Source: Diphasiastrum complanatum | Lineage: Eukaryota; Streptophyta; Lycopodiopsida; Lycopodiales; Lycopodiaceae | Length of the DNA stretch: 64,000 nt | Direction: 5' to 3' | NCBI GenBank assembly: GCA_029204225.1 | Contig: CM055095.1 | Span: forward strand, 71,465,617 to 71,529,616 | Shown here: positions 1 through 12,400 of the stretch, piece after piece | Layout of the letters: each line of letters opens with the position of its first letter | Numbering within the stretch: position 1 is the stretch's first letter | Notes under the pieces: model-generated | The model's input: only the letters and a program-made list of their open reading frames with translations | What the model was told of the DNA's origin: nothing | The model's database searches: none | Made by a program: the position numbers and the translations under genes

Positions 1-715
1 CTTCTATATGCTTGCTTCTTGCATGAAATATGAGATTATTAGCAAGAGCTTGGGCCGAGATGTTATCACACTTGATCATTGGTAGATTATCTTCCTTGAT
101 GCACTTTAGCTCCATTAATAACCTCTTGATCCAAAGCACCTCTTTGGTAGTTGTAGTAAGTGCTTTGTACTCGACCTCACATGAAGAGAGAGAGATATTA
201 TCTTGCTTTTTGGAAAGCCAAGATATTAGATTGCCTCCAAGAAAGATAGTGTATGCACTAATAGACTTTCGATCCATCTTGTCACCTGCAAAGTCCGAAT
301 CCGAGTAGCCAACAATGGATAGATTTTCACTTTTATAAAGCAGACCATAATCACAAGATGAAGATACATATCTTAGAATCCTCTTGGCCATCTTCCAATG
401 ATGGATCTTAGGATCTTACATAAATTGACTCAATTTGTGCACACAGAAACTTAGATCGGGCCTACTGATGGTAAGCCAAATCAAGGAGCCTACAAGACTC
501 CTAAAAAGTGTTCAAAGGATCTTTCATCACCTTTATTAGGATCTTTTACAATTTGCTCCATTGGAGTATCTATCCTCTTATAATTTTCCATATGGAATTT
601 TTTCAACATAGAGTGAGCATATCTAGATTGGCTTATACAGACATGATTTTCATAAAAATCAATTTATAGTCCTATGATGTAATCTATCTCGCTAGATCTT
701 GCATTTTAGACTCAC
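1..715 (-). pseudogene. Copia reverse transcriptase C-terminus and RNase H remnant
   Basis: Reverse-complement translation in several frames gives the end of Copia RT (RYAHSMLKKF, then PYLAYHQ) and the RNase H part (GYSDSDFAGDKMDRKS, SLSSCEVEYKAL). Stops and frameshifts interrupt it throughout. It is the 3' portion of the same element as the gag at 1034-1648. Confidence 0.75.
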
Positions 716-724
716 ATCCAAGTT

Positions 725-1012
725 CTAGCTCTCATTGGTAATGTTGGCTTGCTTGAGTTGATTCTTCTTCTTGAAGCAATTGGTGGCATAATGGCCTTTC
801 TTGCCACAATAAAAGCACTTGATCTTCTTCTTCTTGAGCTTGGATGATGAAGCATTAGAGGAATCATCTTCCTCCTTGTCTTTGTCTTTGGATTTGACTT
901 TGTCCTTGATCGAGGATTGTTGATGTTGGTTCTTGCTCCTCCCTTTGTGCTTATCCTTGGCAAAGAGAGCTTTGCCATCATTATGAGTGAGAGAAAGCTT
1001 GTCCATTCTCAA
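725..1012 (-). pseudogene. Copia gag zinc-knuckle segment
   Basis: The 95-residue frame is rich in Lys, Asp and Ser and carries a CCHC nucleic-acid-binding knuckle (CFYCGKKGHYATNC, spacing C-x2-C-x4-H-x4-C). This is the nucleocapsid end of the gag protein whose N-terminal part lies at 1034-1648. Just beyond it the sequence switches to reverse transcriptase, marking an internal deletion. Confidence 0.85.
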
Positions 1013-1033
1013 GAGCTTGTACTCTAGTCTTGA

Positions 1034-1648
1034 TTATTCTGAAATTAGCACACTTTGGAGAGCCTCCAAACTTGGTAGCTCCTCCTTAATGGCATAGGAT
1101 TGGACAAGGTTATCGAATTCACTTCTCAAGCCATTGAGAATGACTTGGACTAGCTCATTTTGATTGATGGAATCACCAATACAAGCAAGTTCTCTATGAA
1201 TATCTTTTACTCTCAAAACATAACTAGATGCACTCTCATCACTCTTTTGGCTACTTTGAAAGATTTGATTCCTAAGAGTGAGAAGCCTAGAGGTATTCTT
1301 AGCCTCATAGATAGTCTTGAGACAATCCCAAGCTTCTTTGGCTATTGTACAAGTACCTATCTCCCTCAATATCCCATTAGAGACATTCATCTTAATGTAG
1401 TGGAGAGCCATCCTAGCTCTCTTTTTGTATTTTTGAACGTCTTGAAGAACTTGTAGTTCTTCTTCAAGGCCAAGAACAATGTCCATCACATCTTGAGGGA
1501 TCAAGATGGACTCCATCCTCATTTTCCAAATTGAATAGTTTGAAGTGGACAATCTTTCACTTGGTTCCAACAAGGATGAATCCATTGAAGACATTTGAAG
1601 TGAAGAAAACTCAAATGATGAACAATAAATGTTGCTACACACTCTCAA
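1034..1648 (-). pseudogene. Copia gag polyprotein fragment (UBN2/Retrotran_gag family)
   Basis: The 204-residue frame has the typical Copia gag pattern: an N-terminal NYSIWKMRME motif, a central AWDCLKTIYE block and the LRNQIFQSSQKSDESASSYV segment before a helical C-terminus. The protein would form the capsid-like particle of the element. The first plausible methionine is about 18 residues into the frame (MSSMDSS). A break separates it from the zinc-knuckle frame to its left. Confidence 0.85.
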
Positions 1649-2833
1649 TAGGATCCAATAATGGAGTACTATCTCCTCCTATGAAAGATCTTGCAACTAT
1701 TCGTGAATTGATTCTCACAAGCTACACAAATATCTCTAAAACAAGATCTATTTCACATCAAATGATGGAGTATGGGCAAGACTTGCTCGCATTTACATGA
1801 GATTAAAAAAAGATCACAGTTTTCAAGGTTCTATTCAAGGTCAAATTGTTTCTCCGGAGAGCTTATTTTCATATTTTTGCGATTTCCAAAATAACTTTCG
1901 TGTTCTTTTGAGCACTACAAGCTTTGCTCACAGCTTCTAGTACATGTTAGCTTTCGAGATGTTGAGCTTCTTGTCTACCTGTTGCGAGCCAGATTTAAAC
2001 AAATGGCCAAACCAATTTTTGGCTTCCGCACTACATGTCCTTCCTGAAACTATGAAATTAGGCCGCAATTATCATCTATTGTATATAGTACACATAATCA
2101 GCAAAAGATGGTTAAGCTTAATTCCAATCTTCTTTTTCGTAGTTTGGTTCATTGAGCTTATTGCAGCTAACGAAACTCTTCCTGCCTAATTGGAGCCAAC
2201 ACAAATCTTATCTCAGAAAACAAAATATCATAGAAATATTGAGAAATTCGTAACTAAGAGGATTAAGCCCGGTAGTAGTATCATGGAATTGCTCTTTGGA
2301 AAACGTCAACTTCTCTTGCAAAGCTTGTTTCTGTGCTAAGAAACATTTCTTGATTATGACGGTATAAAACTCCATTGATCGACCTCAACACATATTTCAA
2401 CAAGCATCAATCATCACATGGTTGCATGTCTTCTTAAAAATGTTTAAAGGCATCAAATGCTTTGTTTCCAACTAGTGAAGATCTATCGACATGCGTCAAT
2501 GTTAAGTCCTCTCAAAAAGGTTTAAACCTTAAATGTTAGGACCACCACCTCCATTAGGCTATGTAACGTTGACTTTATTTTGAAATCCATCTACCCATCT
2601 CCACACATAGCATTGCCTTCTTTTCAATGCAAGGCCAAAAGCCTAAAAGGAGCTCAAAAACCAAGTCAAAACTTGCATTCAATGCACCTGGTCATAAAAA
2701 TATGCAAGTTATTCCAAGTAAATTTGGCTCAGGACCAAAAAGTTCTGGACCAACGAAATTTGATTTTACCGGCGCCGCCGGTATAGCTAGTTATTACAAG
2801 AGAGACGGGGGCGATCTACAAGAGCTCCGAGGG

Positions 2834-2839
2834 CACGTG
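2834..2839. promoter_or_regulatory. G-box-like CACGTG motif
   Basis: Palindromic CACGTG, the core recognised by plant bZIP and bHLH factors, about 340 bp upstream of the start codon. A role in this gene is inferred only from position. Confidence 0.4.
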
Positions 2840-3075
2840 GCCTTCCACCATCCCGGTTCCCAGTAAAAACATCCTACTTTTCGGTCAGGCTTCCTTTTGT
2901 GAGTCCATGGGCTTAATAGCAAGTCAGGCTAGATTTACGCCGCGTGGCATAGTTTCCACTTGGAGTCATTTTAACGGTTGATCTTGGAAACGTGGCAAGA
3001 TGTGAGCATCTAGATAAGATCTAACGGCTGCCGGTCCATTAGATCAACCATTGAGGTAAGTCCAGGTGGACCATG

Positions 3076-3083
3076 CCACGTGG
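3076..3083. promoter_or_regulatory. G-box CCACGTGG
   Basis: A perfect 8-bp palindromic G-box about 95 bp before the start codon. Related ACGTGGC cores lie near 2945 and 2990. The cluster suggests light- or stress-responsive bZIP/bHLH control of the transporter, but binding is not shown by sequence alone. Confidence 0.45.
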
Positions 3084-3136
3084 TAGAATTTAAGTGGTCG
3101 AGTGAGAAATATTAGGGCCCTGGCAATCGAGAAGAA

Positions 3137-3156
3137 GAGAGAGAGAGAGAGAGAGA
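3137..3156. repeat. (GA)n tract in the presumed 5' leader
   Basis: Ten GA dinucleotides, 20 bp upstream of the start codon. GA/CT tracts near the transcription start are frequent in plant promoters and leaders. Confidence 0.8.
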
Positions 3157-3175
3157 ATTCCCTGCAGGGAAAAGA

Positions 3176-3481
3176 ATGGCGGGGGATGAGCGTTCTCTGC
3201 TGCGGCCTCGCGATCCAGCGTCGGGAGCTGCTGCGCTGAAGCAGCAGCAGCAGCAGCAGGTAAAGGTGAAGGTGCTGCCGCTACATCATCCCAGTATAAA
3301 CGATCCCAATTCACACCGTTCTGTGAATAGATTCCTCTCTTTCATATGGCGTGCCTGTAGTTGGTGGCAGCTGGAATGCATATTTCCTTGCATTCGCTGG
3401 ATGAAGTCTTACAGTTTCAAAGAAAACTTCAAGGCAGATGTTGTTGCGGGTATTACTGTTGGGACGATGCTTGTACCTCAG
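3176..3481 (+). CDS. Sulfate transporter exon 1
   Basis: 102 codons, ending in phase 0 after VPQ. The N-terminus is hydrophilic and has a six-glutamine run encoded by CAG repeats near codons 23-28. The first conserved block ([15 protein letters not shown]) leads into the first transmembrane helix. The donor CAG/GTCCCC is poor beyond the GT, but the join to exon 2 restores the family sequence exactly. Confidence 0.92.
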
Positions 3482-6400
3482 GTCCCCCCCCTCTCTCTCT
3501 CATTTACACAACTTAGGAAAATCTTCGAATTCTCATGACAACTTCTGATGCCAATTTATTTCAACCAAACTTCGTCTTCTCTTGAGTGCTTCAAAATCGT
3601 CCTAATTGATAATTTTTCACGATGTTGTAATGGATGCTGAAGTACTACTTTTCCAGCTTTAAGAGTTGATAAGAGAAGGTAGTTTTGAAGGACACTTTCT
3701 TTGTGTTTTTGGGTTTAGGGAACATTTTTTTGGTTGTCCACGGGTTCTCATCATGGGAAACATAGGGGGAACGCTTTGGAACACAATTGGCAAACATATT
3801 TGCATGATTTGGCTCCTAAACATGAGTTGCTAAAAGCAACCTTGGTGGTTGGGTAGCCGCATATTTTTGAAAGCGAGTTTACCCTCTTGAGGACATCTTT
3901 CTACAAGCCATAAGTCGCTCTAGAAAGCCTAATGCATTGACTTGAACTGGTTTTCACATTTTTCTTCGCTGCAGGTTCTGTTGGCGATTCCCTTCCTTGC
4001 ACTTTTAAATTTTTTTTCTCTTCATTCCATATCTCCAATGATTTTGAAAAGAAAAGAACGACGAGATAGAAGTGGATTGCAGGATCTAAACTGATTTCAC
4101 CAATACTATCTCCACACAGACTTGATTTCAGATCGAAACAAAATGAATGCAAAACATAGACAATAGCAGAATCAAAAGAACTTGCATAACACAGACAGCT
4201 CTAAACGAAAAACAGTGTGCTTTTCTTTTCTTTTTCTTTTTGTGGACTAGACTCAATCGTTGATCTACACACACCATGCTGTATCTGCACTATTCTATCT
4301 TATATCTCTCTTTTTTTTTTCGATCCGACTGCTGTCAGTTATATATAACTCAGTAAGGGCATTACAAGAAAGTTTACGCTAATCTCAAAGTAAACTACGT
4401 GTTTAACTTTTCTAACTACGGTTTAGCTAGGTGTCAGTTTTCTCTTTTCATGATTGCTGGATAATAAACGATGCAGGGTAATCCACACAAGGTCGGGTCG
4501 GGACGAATCGATATCGTTATCAAATAGAGTCGAGTAGAGTGTCATTGTCGAGGAGTGCCATTGTCGAGTGTCGTTGTCGAGTTTGGCTCTAAAAGTCTCA
4601 AACTTTTCTTTACTTAAAGCTTTTGTAAATATATCAGCAACTTGTAATAACGTAGAACAATGTACAATACTTATATCTTCAGATTGTAACTTCTCACGCA
4701 CAAAGTGATATTTCACCTCAATATGTTTTGTCCTTGCGTGGTCAAGTGTCGAGTTGAACATCGAGTGTCGAGTCGAATGTCGAGTTTGTTAGAAAGGGTG
4801 GCTGAGTTCACCACTTCCAACATCTCCCACTTGAACTTGATACCCTTTCTCATCCAACTCCCATTGTCCTTCTATGATTTTCAAATACTTTTTCCAGAGG
4901 CTTGGTCAGATTATCTACTATCATATCATCGGACTTAACATACTCAACCCGCATTTCAGATTTGGCTATCAAATCTCTAATGTGGTGATATTCCAAGGGA
5001 ATGTGTTTTGTCCTTGAATGAAATACATGATCTTGTGTAAGGCAGATCGCGCTTTGACAGTCCGTCTTGATTGTTGAGGGCCCATGTTGTTGCACTCCTA
5101 TGGCTTCCAACATCATTTTTAGCCTTATGACTTCATTAGCAAATTTCGATACTACAACATATTTTGCCTCACATGAAGATTGTGCAACTAATGACTATTT
5201 TTTGCTTATCCAGCTTATTGCTGCTCCGCATAGAATCGAACAACCACCTGTTATCGATTTCTTGTCATCTTTGCACCCTGCCCAACTCACATCAATGTAA
5301 TTCTACAAAACAAGATCCTCTTTACTTGTGTATGTCAAGCCCAATTCAAATGTAGCCTTCAAACATTGCAGTATTCTTTTTGCCATCTTCCAGTGCTTAA
5401 TGCTAGGATTTGAAGAAAACTGAATCAATGAATATACAAAGAAGGCTAGGTTAGGTCTGGTGCAAATTGTAAGATACATGAGGCTGCCTATTAGGCTTCG
5501 GAATGCCATTCCGGACCCCCACGTTCCGGAATACAACAACGTTCTGGAACTTTGAAACGTTGTGTTGAAAAAACCTATAATTTTATTTAACAAGATTCAC
5601 ATGTTAGAATTTCTTCCAATACAAACTTGCACATGTTTTTCATAATTTGGAAGATTTTACAGACAATGTGATGTTTAGTTATGTTGAAAATCACATATAA
5701 ACAATATTTTGATAAAAAAAACCATGCAAGCGAGCTTATTGAAGCACAGAGTTCTACAGTCTAGTAAGGTGTCTAGGTGCATGACCTCACTTGAGCTCAT
5801 GTGAGAAATTAGAATGTATATTTAGACCTAATAAAAGACAGATTTACACGGTGTTGCAATGTTTGAGTACCGACATCCATGCCCTGTCAAGCCTTCGGCG
5901 ATAACTAGCGTCCAATACCACTAGCCATCGCCCTCGGCTCTCTCTAGCATACATCTCTTGCTTGACACGTTCAGTCTGCCCATCAGACTCTGGGTGATCT
6001 ATAGACGAAAGACTTAAGGTAGTTTCTAGTCTTTCAAAGACTGCCTGCCAGAACTTGCCAGTGAACTTAGAATCACGATCACTAACAATATCGTTCGGCA
6101 AGCCATACAACCTAAACAACTTTTCACGAAGAGTTGTGCAAGTTCTGAAGCTTTGACAATAGTTTTTTTTGGAATAAATTGCACCATTTTGGTTAGCCTG
6201 TCAACTATTACCCAAATGGTATCACAACCCTTCCCTGACTTGGGAAATTCCGATCATAAAATCCATGGAAATACTTTCCCACTTCTTGCTTGGATTTTCC
6301 AATGGATGTAACAGACTAGCCGCTTTGAGTCTTTCCGCTTTATTAACTTGGCATTGTTCACACTTTTGAACATATGCCTCCACATGACCTTTCATTTTTG

Positions 6401-9400
6401 GCCAATAAATTTCTCTTTTAACAAGGTCAAGTGCTCTCTGTATATCAGGATGTCCTGCACTGGGACTATCGTGACACTCGTGCAAGATTTGGGCCCTAAT
6501 GTCCACGATGTCTAGCACACACATCTTTCCTCTACCGAAAAGTAAACCATGCCTAATGGAATAGTCATCAAGTATCTTCTCTTCGTGAGACTTCTTGGAA
6601 TCCTGCTTTCCAAGATTATCTCTCGAAGTAGAGCTTCTTGCCAGGACTTCTTGCCAAATAAACCAGAAAAACTCATCCGTTTGACAAAGGTCTTGCGGAA
6701 AAAGCTACAATTTGGATTGGAACTCAGCAAAGCATAACTGATTAACCTCTCCAATCCGGCTCAAAGCATTAGCGACGCACCTTGACGGTACTTATGTCGA
6801 ATTTGAACTCTTGAATGAGTTCCGACCAATGGGCCTTACGACCCCTGAGGTCCGAGGCATCACAGATAAACTTAAGAGATTCGTGATCCATCATAACCGC
6901 GAATTTAGATTCGTACAAATAATGTCTCTAGGGTCTTTCTTCTTATTACCTTTTTTAGTTTTACTTTTGGCTTTCTTCACTTCCTTGAGAAGATTCGTTA
7001 AAGGTAAAGCAATTAAGGCATAGTCTTTAATAAACTTATGGAAAAAACCTGTGAAGCCTAACAAAGATTTAACTTCCCTTATGGTTTTCAAGATAGGCCA
7101 ATCATGGCACAAGGATTCCAAATCAAATTAAATTTGACTTAAGCTCGAATCTCCTCCACTCCCTTGTACGTACCTCAATCTCCACTCCTACACTTGGAGT
7201 TGTGCAGGTACAGAGGGAGGAGGAGACGGTATGAGCTCATATCAAGGACAAAAACCAAAACTGTCATAGTTTTCAACTCTAACTGAGTTTTCTTGATTTG
7301 CAACTAAGAGTTTAACTTCAAAGCTTATAAAACTTGGCTTTACTCAAGTTTCAACAAAAAAGGTTGTTGATGGGAGGGGGGAGGAGGTACAGGGAGCCGC
7401 GCTCCTCCCCCCTCCCATCAACAACAAAGAGCCTTGAAGCAGGTAAAGGCAAAGGGGAGGTATTATTAACACCCCCCCCCAATTATCTATTCATTAGTTA
7501 AAAGGACACCAACTTGCAACCGACGGCCTCAGCTGCCGCTACAGGAGAGAGATGGGTATAGGGAGGGTTAGATACCCCCACTCCGATACCAGCGCATAGA
7601 ATCGTGCTGGGCCGTGCGACAGCGGTAGGCCTAGAGTTTTTATTTTTTTGAAAAGTACAACGATTAGATAGTATGGAGGCTGTAAAAAAAGTGAAACTCA
7701 GAAAAAGGAATTGGTTATTCCTTAAGCAAAGTTCACAAAACCATATCCTTAAAGAAACTTAAGTAAGACTCAGGTTAAAAAAATAGTTAACAAGAGTCTT
7801 TTCTATCTCCCAAACAATCCTATAAGCTTTAAACTTTACAGGTTTAAAAGAGGAAGATCATTGTTAAAAAGCCAAATAAGCTTTAACTAGCTAAGCAATC
7901 TACCTTACAACCAAAACACACAATTCATTCAAGAAACATCTTGATACAAAGGTTATGGTAACAGATCAACCACATTCCCAAGAAGAGAATTAACAAACTG
8001 CAAAAGCTTGCACCTAAAAGGAAATTGCCGGCTCTGATACCAAATGTTACAACTCCCTTAGATCTCCGAATGCTTTGAAGGTTGACGCACACCCCATACC
8101 AGTGACGACGCATCGTATCCGCCCATCCATAGGGTCACTGCCTACCCACCCCCATGCACTGGAGTTACCGACATCCACATGCCCAGTCAAGCCTCCGGCG
8201 ATAACTAGCGTCCCATACCACCAACTATCACCCTCGGCTCTCCCTAGCATACATCTCCTGGCCTGGAGGTACATCCTAGCTACTGCACGTGCTCTCCATC
8301 CACCAACTCCCGGGTAGACCGAGTGAATGGCAAAAGGGAAGCCCCACCACTATATGGGCATAGCATAGTGGGTCCCATCAGCACGGTACCGCCGGTGACA
8401 CGTGACCGCCTAGGATGGTGATGCGTGACACTAAAACATGTCGATAATGCCAGACCTGTGTCCTACCCCTTGGGAGGCCGTGACTGAAGGGCGTACCGTT
8501 ATGGTACATAACAATGATACACTATTGTGTAGGCTTGCTTATGAAGGAGCTTTGCTAGAGCAACTGCCACAAGGGCACTCAAAAAGGTTTCTGGCAAAGA
8601 ACTTTCAAAAAACCAAAATCATCAATTTTGAAATGAGTGCAGAATATTCCATTTCTAGTGCTTGTCAAATTAGGAATGTTGGGTCCCAAGAGGGTCTTGA
8701 ACGAGTTAGTAAGCTTATCCACTAACAAATGCAAATGGGAACCAATGAGTTTGGCCCCCGTGAATAGTGATGATTGATGCTCTTGATATTATTTGCACTA
8801 AGCTTTCTCATATGAGGGAGGTGACTAATGGATTGAACTAGCTCCTTGTAGTTGTTTTGTGGCAAGAAAGGTTAGCTTGCAAATGATGGATTTATAGTGC
8901 TTTTTTAAGTCTTTCGATATGCTTTTATTGGAGAGTGAACGTTTCTAATTTGGCATTTTGTAAAAGAGCTTCAATTTTTCTCTTATGAAGATGAAAACAA
9001 TCATGGCTTTGACTCTTGTGATGTCGCTTATGTACAGGGCATGTCTTATGCAAAGCTTGCTGGCCTTTATCCGATTTTTGGACTTTGTGAGTCTCTTTAT
9101 TGGGTCTAGTTGTTTCATACACAACATAATCTTTTTTATCTTTATGGATTGTCAAGTTTCAACATAATAAATGTTTCATTTTGCTGTAAGACGGACTTAT
9201 TTTTGAAATTTTGTTAAAAAGGGGTTAAATTTTTGTTGTACAACAACAATAATATTGTGTCACAGTTGTATGCTTTTGAGTAATGTAATTGCAAATATGG
9301 GAGCTAAGTTCTAGCATTTTTGAAAGTTTGAATTTCACATTGCATATTTTATTTGAAAAATCCTAGAGTGTTTTGCCCATTCTTGGAAGTTTTAAGTGAG

Positions 9401-12400
9401 TAAGCTACTTCTCTTGTTTAGAAAAATCAAGGAAATCTTCAATCTTTTAGTAAATGGTGACCAAGCTATAGTGTCTTCAATAAGATTACGTGACTCACAA
9501 AGCAATTGAACAAGCACTATTTTCTAAATGTCTTTCTAGTTATTGATGATTTTCCTTTTTCCATATATTTGGCTGCTTATAGCTATGAGGCAAAGTAATT
9601 TGTACCAATTCGCTTTTGGAACTAGTAATTGATTGACTGACTCTATTATTTATGGCATAGTTCCTAATTGCAAGCTTTCATTGTGTCAATGTCTATTCTT
9701 GCCTAAAAAGAAAGAGAGGAATGAGTTCTAGAAGCCTCCCCCCAAAATCATGTACAAAAAATAGTATTTATAGGAGATCTTACTTTGCACAATTGAACTA
9801 GACTTTGTATTTCACTCTAGACAATAATCTATAGGTGGGTTGCCAATAGGCCCCTTATTGTGGGCCTCTAGCAACCCGATTCTTGTCAAAATACAAAATC
9901 TCTTTACTTTACTCACACTCACAATGATTGATATTGATAAGCAAGAAGTGTAAGTATGAGAGTGCTAGCAGCATACCAAGAGCATCTAATGCAAAATTTG
10001 ACTTCCAATCTCTTTCGGATCTCTCTCTTTTGCCTCCTATTTCTATGTCTAGGTGTAACTACCAAACCATTTCATGTTCCCATTTCTCTTGCTGTTGAGC
10101 ACCTAGGGCCTTGGCTATTGGAGGCATTCGACTTCTAAAGTGTCTCGGATATAGGAAGCCTACTCTCGAGAAGCTATTTATTGAAGCCCTAGAACTCAAT
10201 AGTCCTCTTTAGAGACTGACAACATCGATCTATCTATCTATCTATATGTGTGTGTGTGTATGTATTAATATCATAGATGCAATGGATCTCGATACGCCAT
10301 ATTTGCATTGTTTGGGTCACTTTTTTCTCTGTAAAAGCATCGAAAAACAATTGTTTTTATAGAACTCTTCCAAAAAAACCCCAATAAAAAGTGTTTTAAG
10401 AAACCTTTATGCGGATTTCCGGTATATATATATATATATATCACCCTTGCATTGGAACGTGTAACTTTTTTTTTTCAGTTGGCTGTGATCTCTTGGAGGA
10501 GAAAAACTGTTCCAAATTTTTTTTATGCATAGGCATATGAGCACTCTACAAGCATCTATTTGATGATGGAGACATGGTTGGCATAGTGTTAGGCACGGGA
10601 AAAAAGCATGGAGCTCGAAATCATCAAATCTAGGTTTTTGGTAGGCCCACATATGATTTTTGAAAAATGTATAGAAATAGTTGTCGGTATTGGATTGGGG
10701 TGATGTAGAGTGCTAGACCGTTTTTGCTCATGCCTCTAGGAATGCCTAGAATGTCTGTTCTGGCCATTACGATACATGAAGTTATGAATGCATTGCTCTC
10801 TTTTGGTATTTTTAGCACTCTTTGTGAACTAAGTTGTAGGGTTTAGATTGACGGCCTGAAAGATGCTAGATTTTATTTCCTAATGCTTACAAGAATAGGA
10901 GTGTCGATTTTCATGCTTATGGGCCCATACATCGAGTTATGAATGTGGTGCTTGTTTATTGTCATTTTTAACCTTGATTTATGAAGTGAGCTGTAAGGTC
11001 CCGATTTACGTGCTGTAAGATGTTAGGCTTAGAAGATTGCTAGTAGTATCGGTTTTTGGCCCTTACGGCACATATTTGAAGTTTTGACCGTTATGCTCGT
11101 TTTTTTTGTGTCGTTTTTTACCATAATTTGTGAAATGGCCTGTATTTATTTGATGGACGTGCTGTAAGATGCTCTACTGTGTTTCTTAATGCCTACAAGA
11201 ATGATAGGAATGTCTCTTCTGACATTTGTGGCACGTAGGTCATGTTTGCTCACTTTTTTCGTGTCGTTTTTGGCGGTAATTTGTGAAATGAGCTCTATTT
11301 ATTGCTGCAATGTACTGAACATTTGCATGTTTTGTGTGTGTTTTGTAGGGCTTTGAGCAGTTGCAGTGCCTGTAGCTTATAGGTCACATTGACACGATGC
11401 CGATTGTTGGTAGGGGCATGTGGGCAGAGGTTGACCTTGTACAGGGGGATGTGGCTACGTCCCATGGTTCAGGTGCTCGCAGATGGAGATACTACCATTG
11501 CGGTTTGGAGTTCACAGCGTCACTTCCCAGGGTCAGTGTTACGAGCACGTGACCAGTGCCGAACCCTAGAGAACACAGGAGGTCAGATACCACAGTCAGG
11601 GTCGTGTCTAGCGTACACGACCAACAGGGCAAGACAGTGTGAGTAGTGTGCCCCAGCACAGTCCATAGCCATGGCGGGCCTAACACAGTCTAGGGACCCT
11701 GTCAGCAGGATAGGGCCCCCAGTTGGGTCCCGACGTGCAGTCGGCCACGTCAGTGCCACGTGGCCGACACTTGGCTGTATGCATGCTACCAGTCCTCACA
11801 CTGGGCTAGGAGGGGCTTACTCTATATCAGGGAGTAGGCAAGGTTGGGTGGATCAGTTAGTGTCTGCCCTACTGTGGTGTTAGGATCTATTACACTGGTA
11901 TCAGAGCCATCTCCATCCTAGGGAATTCAGTTTTCAGCAGTGGAGAAAGTAGCTAGATTGCTCAGAACTTCTTCAAGTTTTCAGAAATCTACAAGGCAGG
12001 GCCAGCGCTGGAAAAAGGCAAAATAGAGGAGCAGGTCCAGCGCTGCCAGATTAGGCTTTAATTTTGATTTTTGAGTGGAGATTTAGTAAATTCTCAACGG
12101 TTCCAGAGCAGAAAGATTGGTATAGGTCCAGCGCTCCTAGAGCTGTAGAAAAATCAGAAATTGAAACACCTTTTGGGCCCCAAATCAGAAGAAATCGAGC
12201 CAAGCAGATTGCTTCCCAGTCAGCGAGGGTAGGAACTGGATCTTTCCAGAGTTAACTTGCATCCTTTTCAGATTTTACTCGATTTTTGGGAAGTTTCAGG
12301 GCTGCCACAGATCAGCGAGCAGGGTGCCATCGAAAATCTAGAATTGGGAAGTGATTTTTGGCCTCAAATTTGGTTTTTGTGGACCAACTTAGGTGCTTTC

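Larger units (their letters stand above)
1..1648 (-). mobile_element. Copia LTR-retrotransposon remnant, internally deleted
   Basis: Read on the minus strand, the order is gag (1648 to about 1034), a zinc knuckle (1012-725), then the C-terminal part of reverse transcriptase and RNase H (about 700 to 1). Protease, integrase and most of reverse transcriptase are missing, so gag is joined almost directly to the end of pol. The frames are broken by many stops. The element continues off the left edge and no LTR is visible at 1649-1800. It lies upstream of the sulfate transporter gene and is unrelated to it. Confidence 0.85.
1649..3132. other. Intergenic region and upstream promoter of the transporter gene
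   Basis: I see no supported gene here. Short open frames at 1944-2189 and 2580-2866 have no recognisable domain. From about 2760 the GC content rises and several ACGT-core motifs appear, which fits a promoter. No confident TATA box stands out. Confidence 0.5.
5852..8438 (-). mobile_element. Rearranged Gypsy retrotransposon with 5' LTR and deleted internal region
   Basis: From right to left: an LTR (8045-8438), a primer site (8031-8042), about 900 bp without coding similarity, the RT thumb (7121-6900), RNase H, the integrase zinc-binding domain (6524-6222), the integrase core (6119-5955), and a 100-bp LTR scrap (5852-5952) fused to the integrase. Gag, protease and the RT palm are absent. All frames carry stops. 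Confidence 0.75.

Noticed and set aside
2580-2866. Overlapping small ORFs upstream of the transporter
   Set aside because: No recognised domain and no splice context; probably chance frames in the promoter region.
3090-3314. Antisense ORF over exon 1
   Set aside because: It is the reverse reading of the CAG repeat and GC-rich exon; no similarity.
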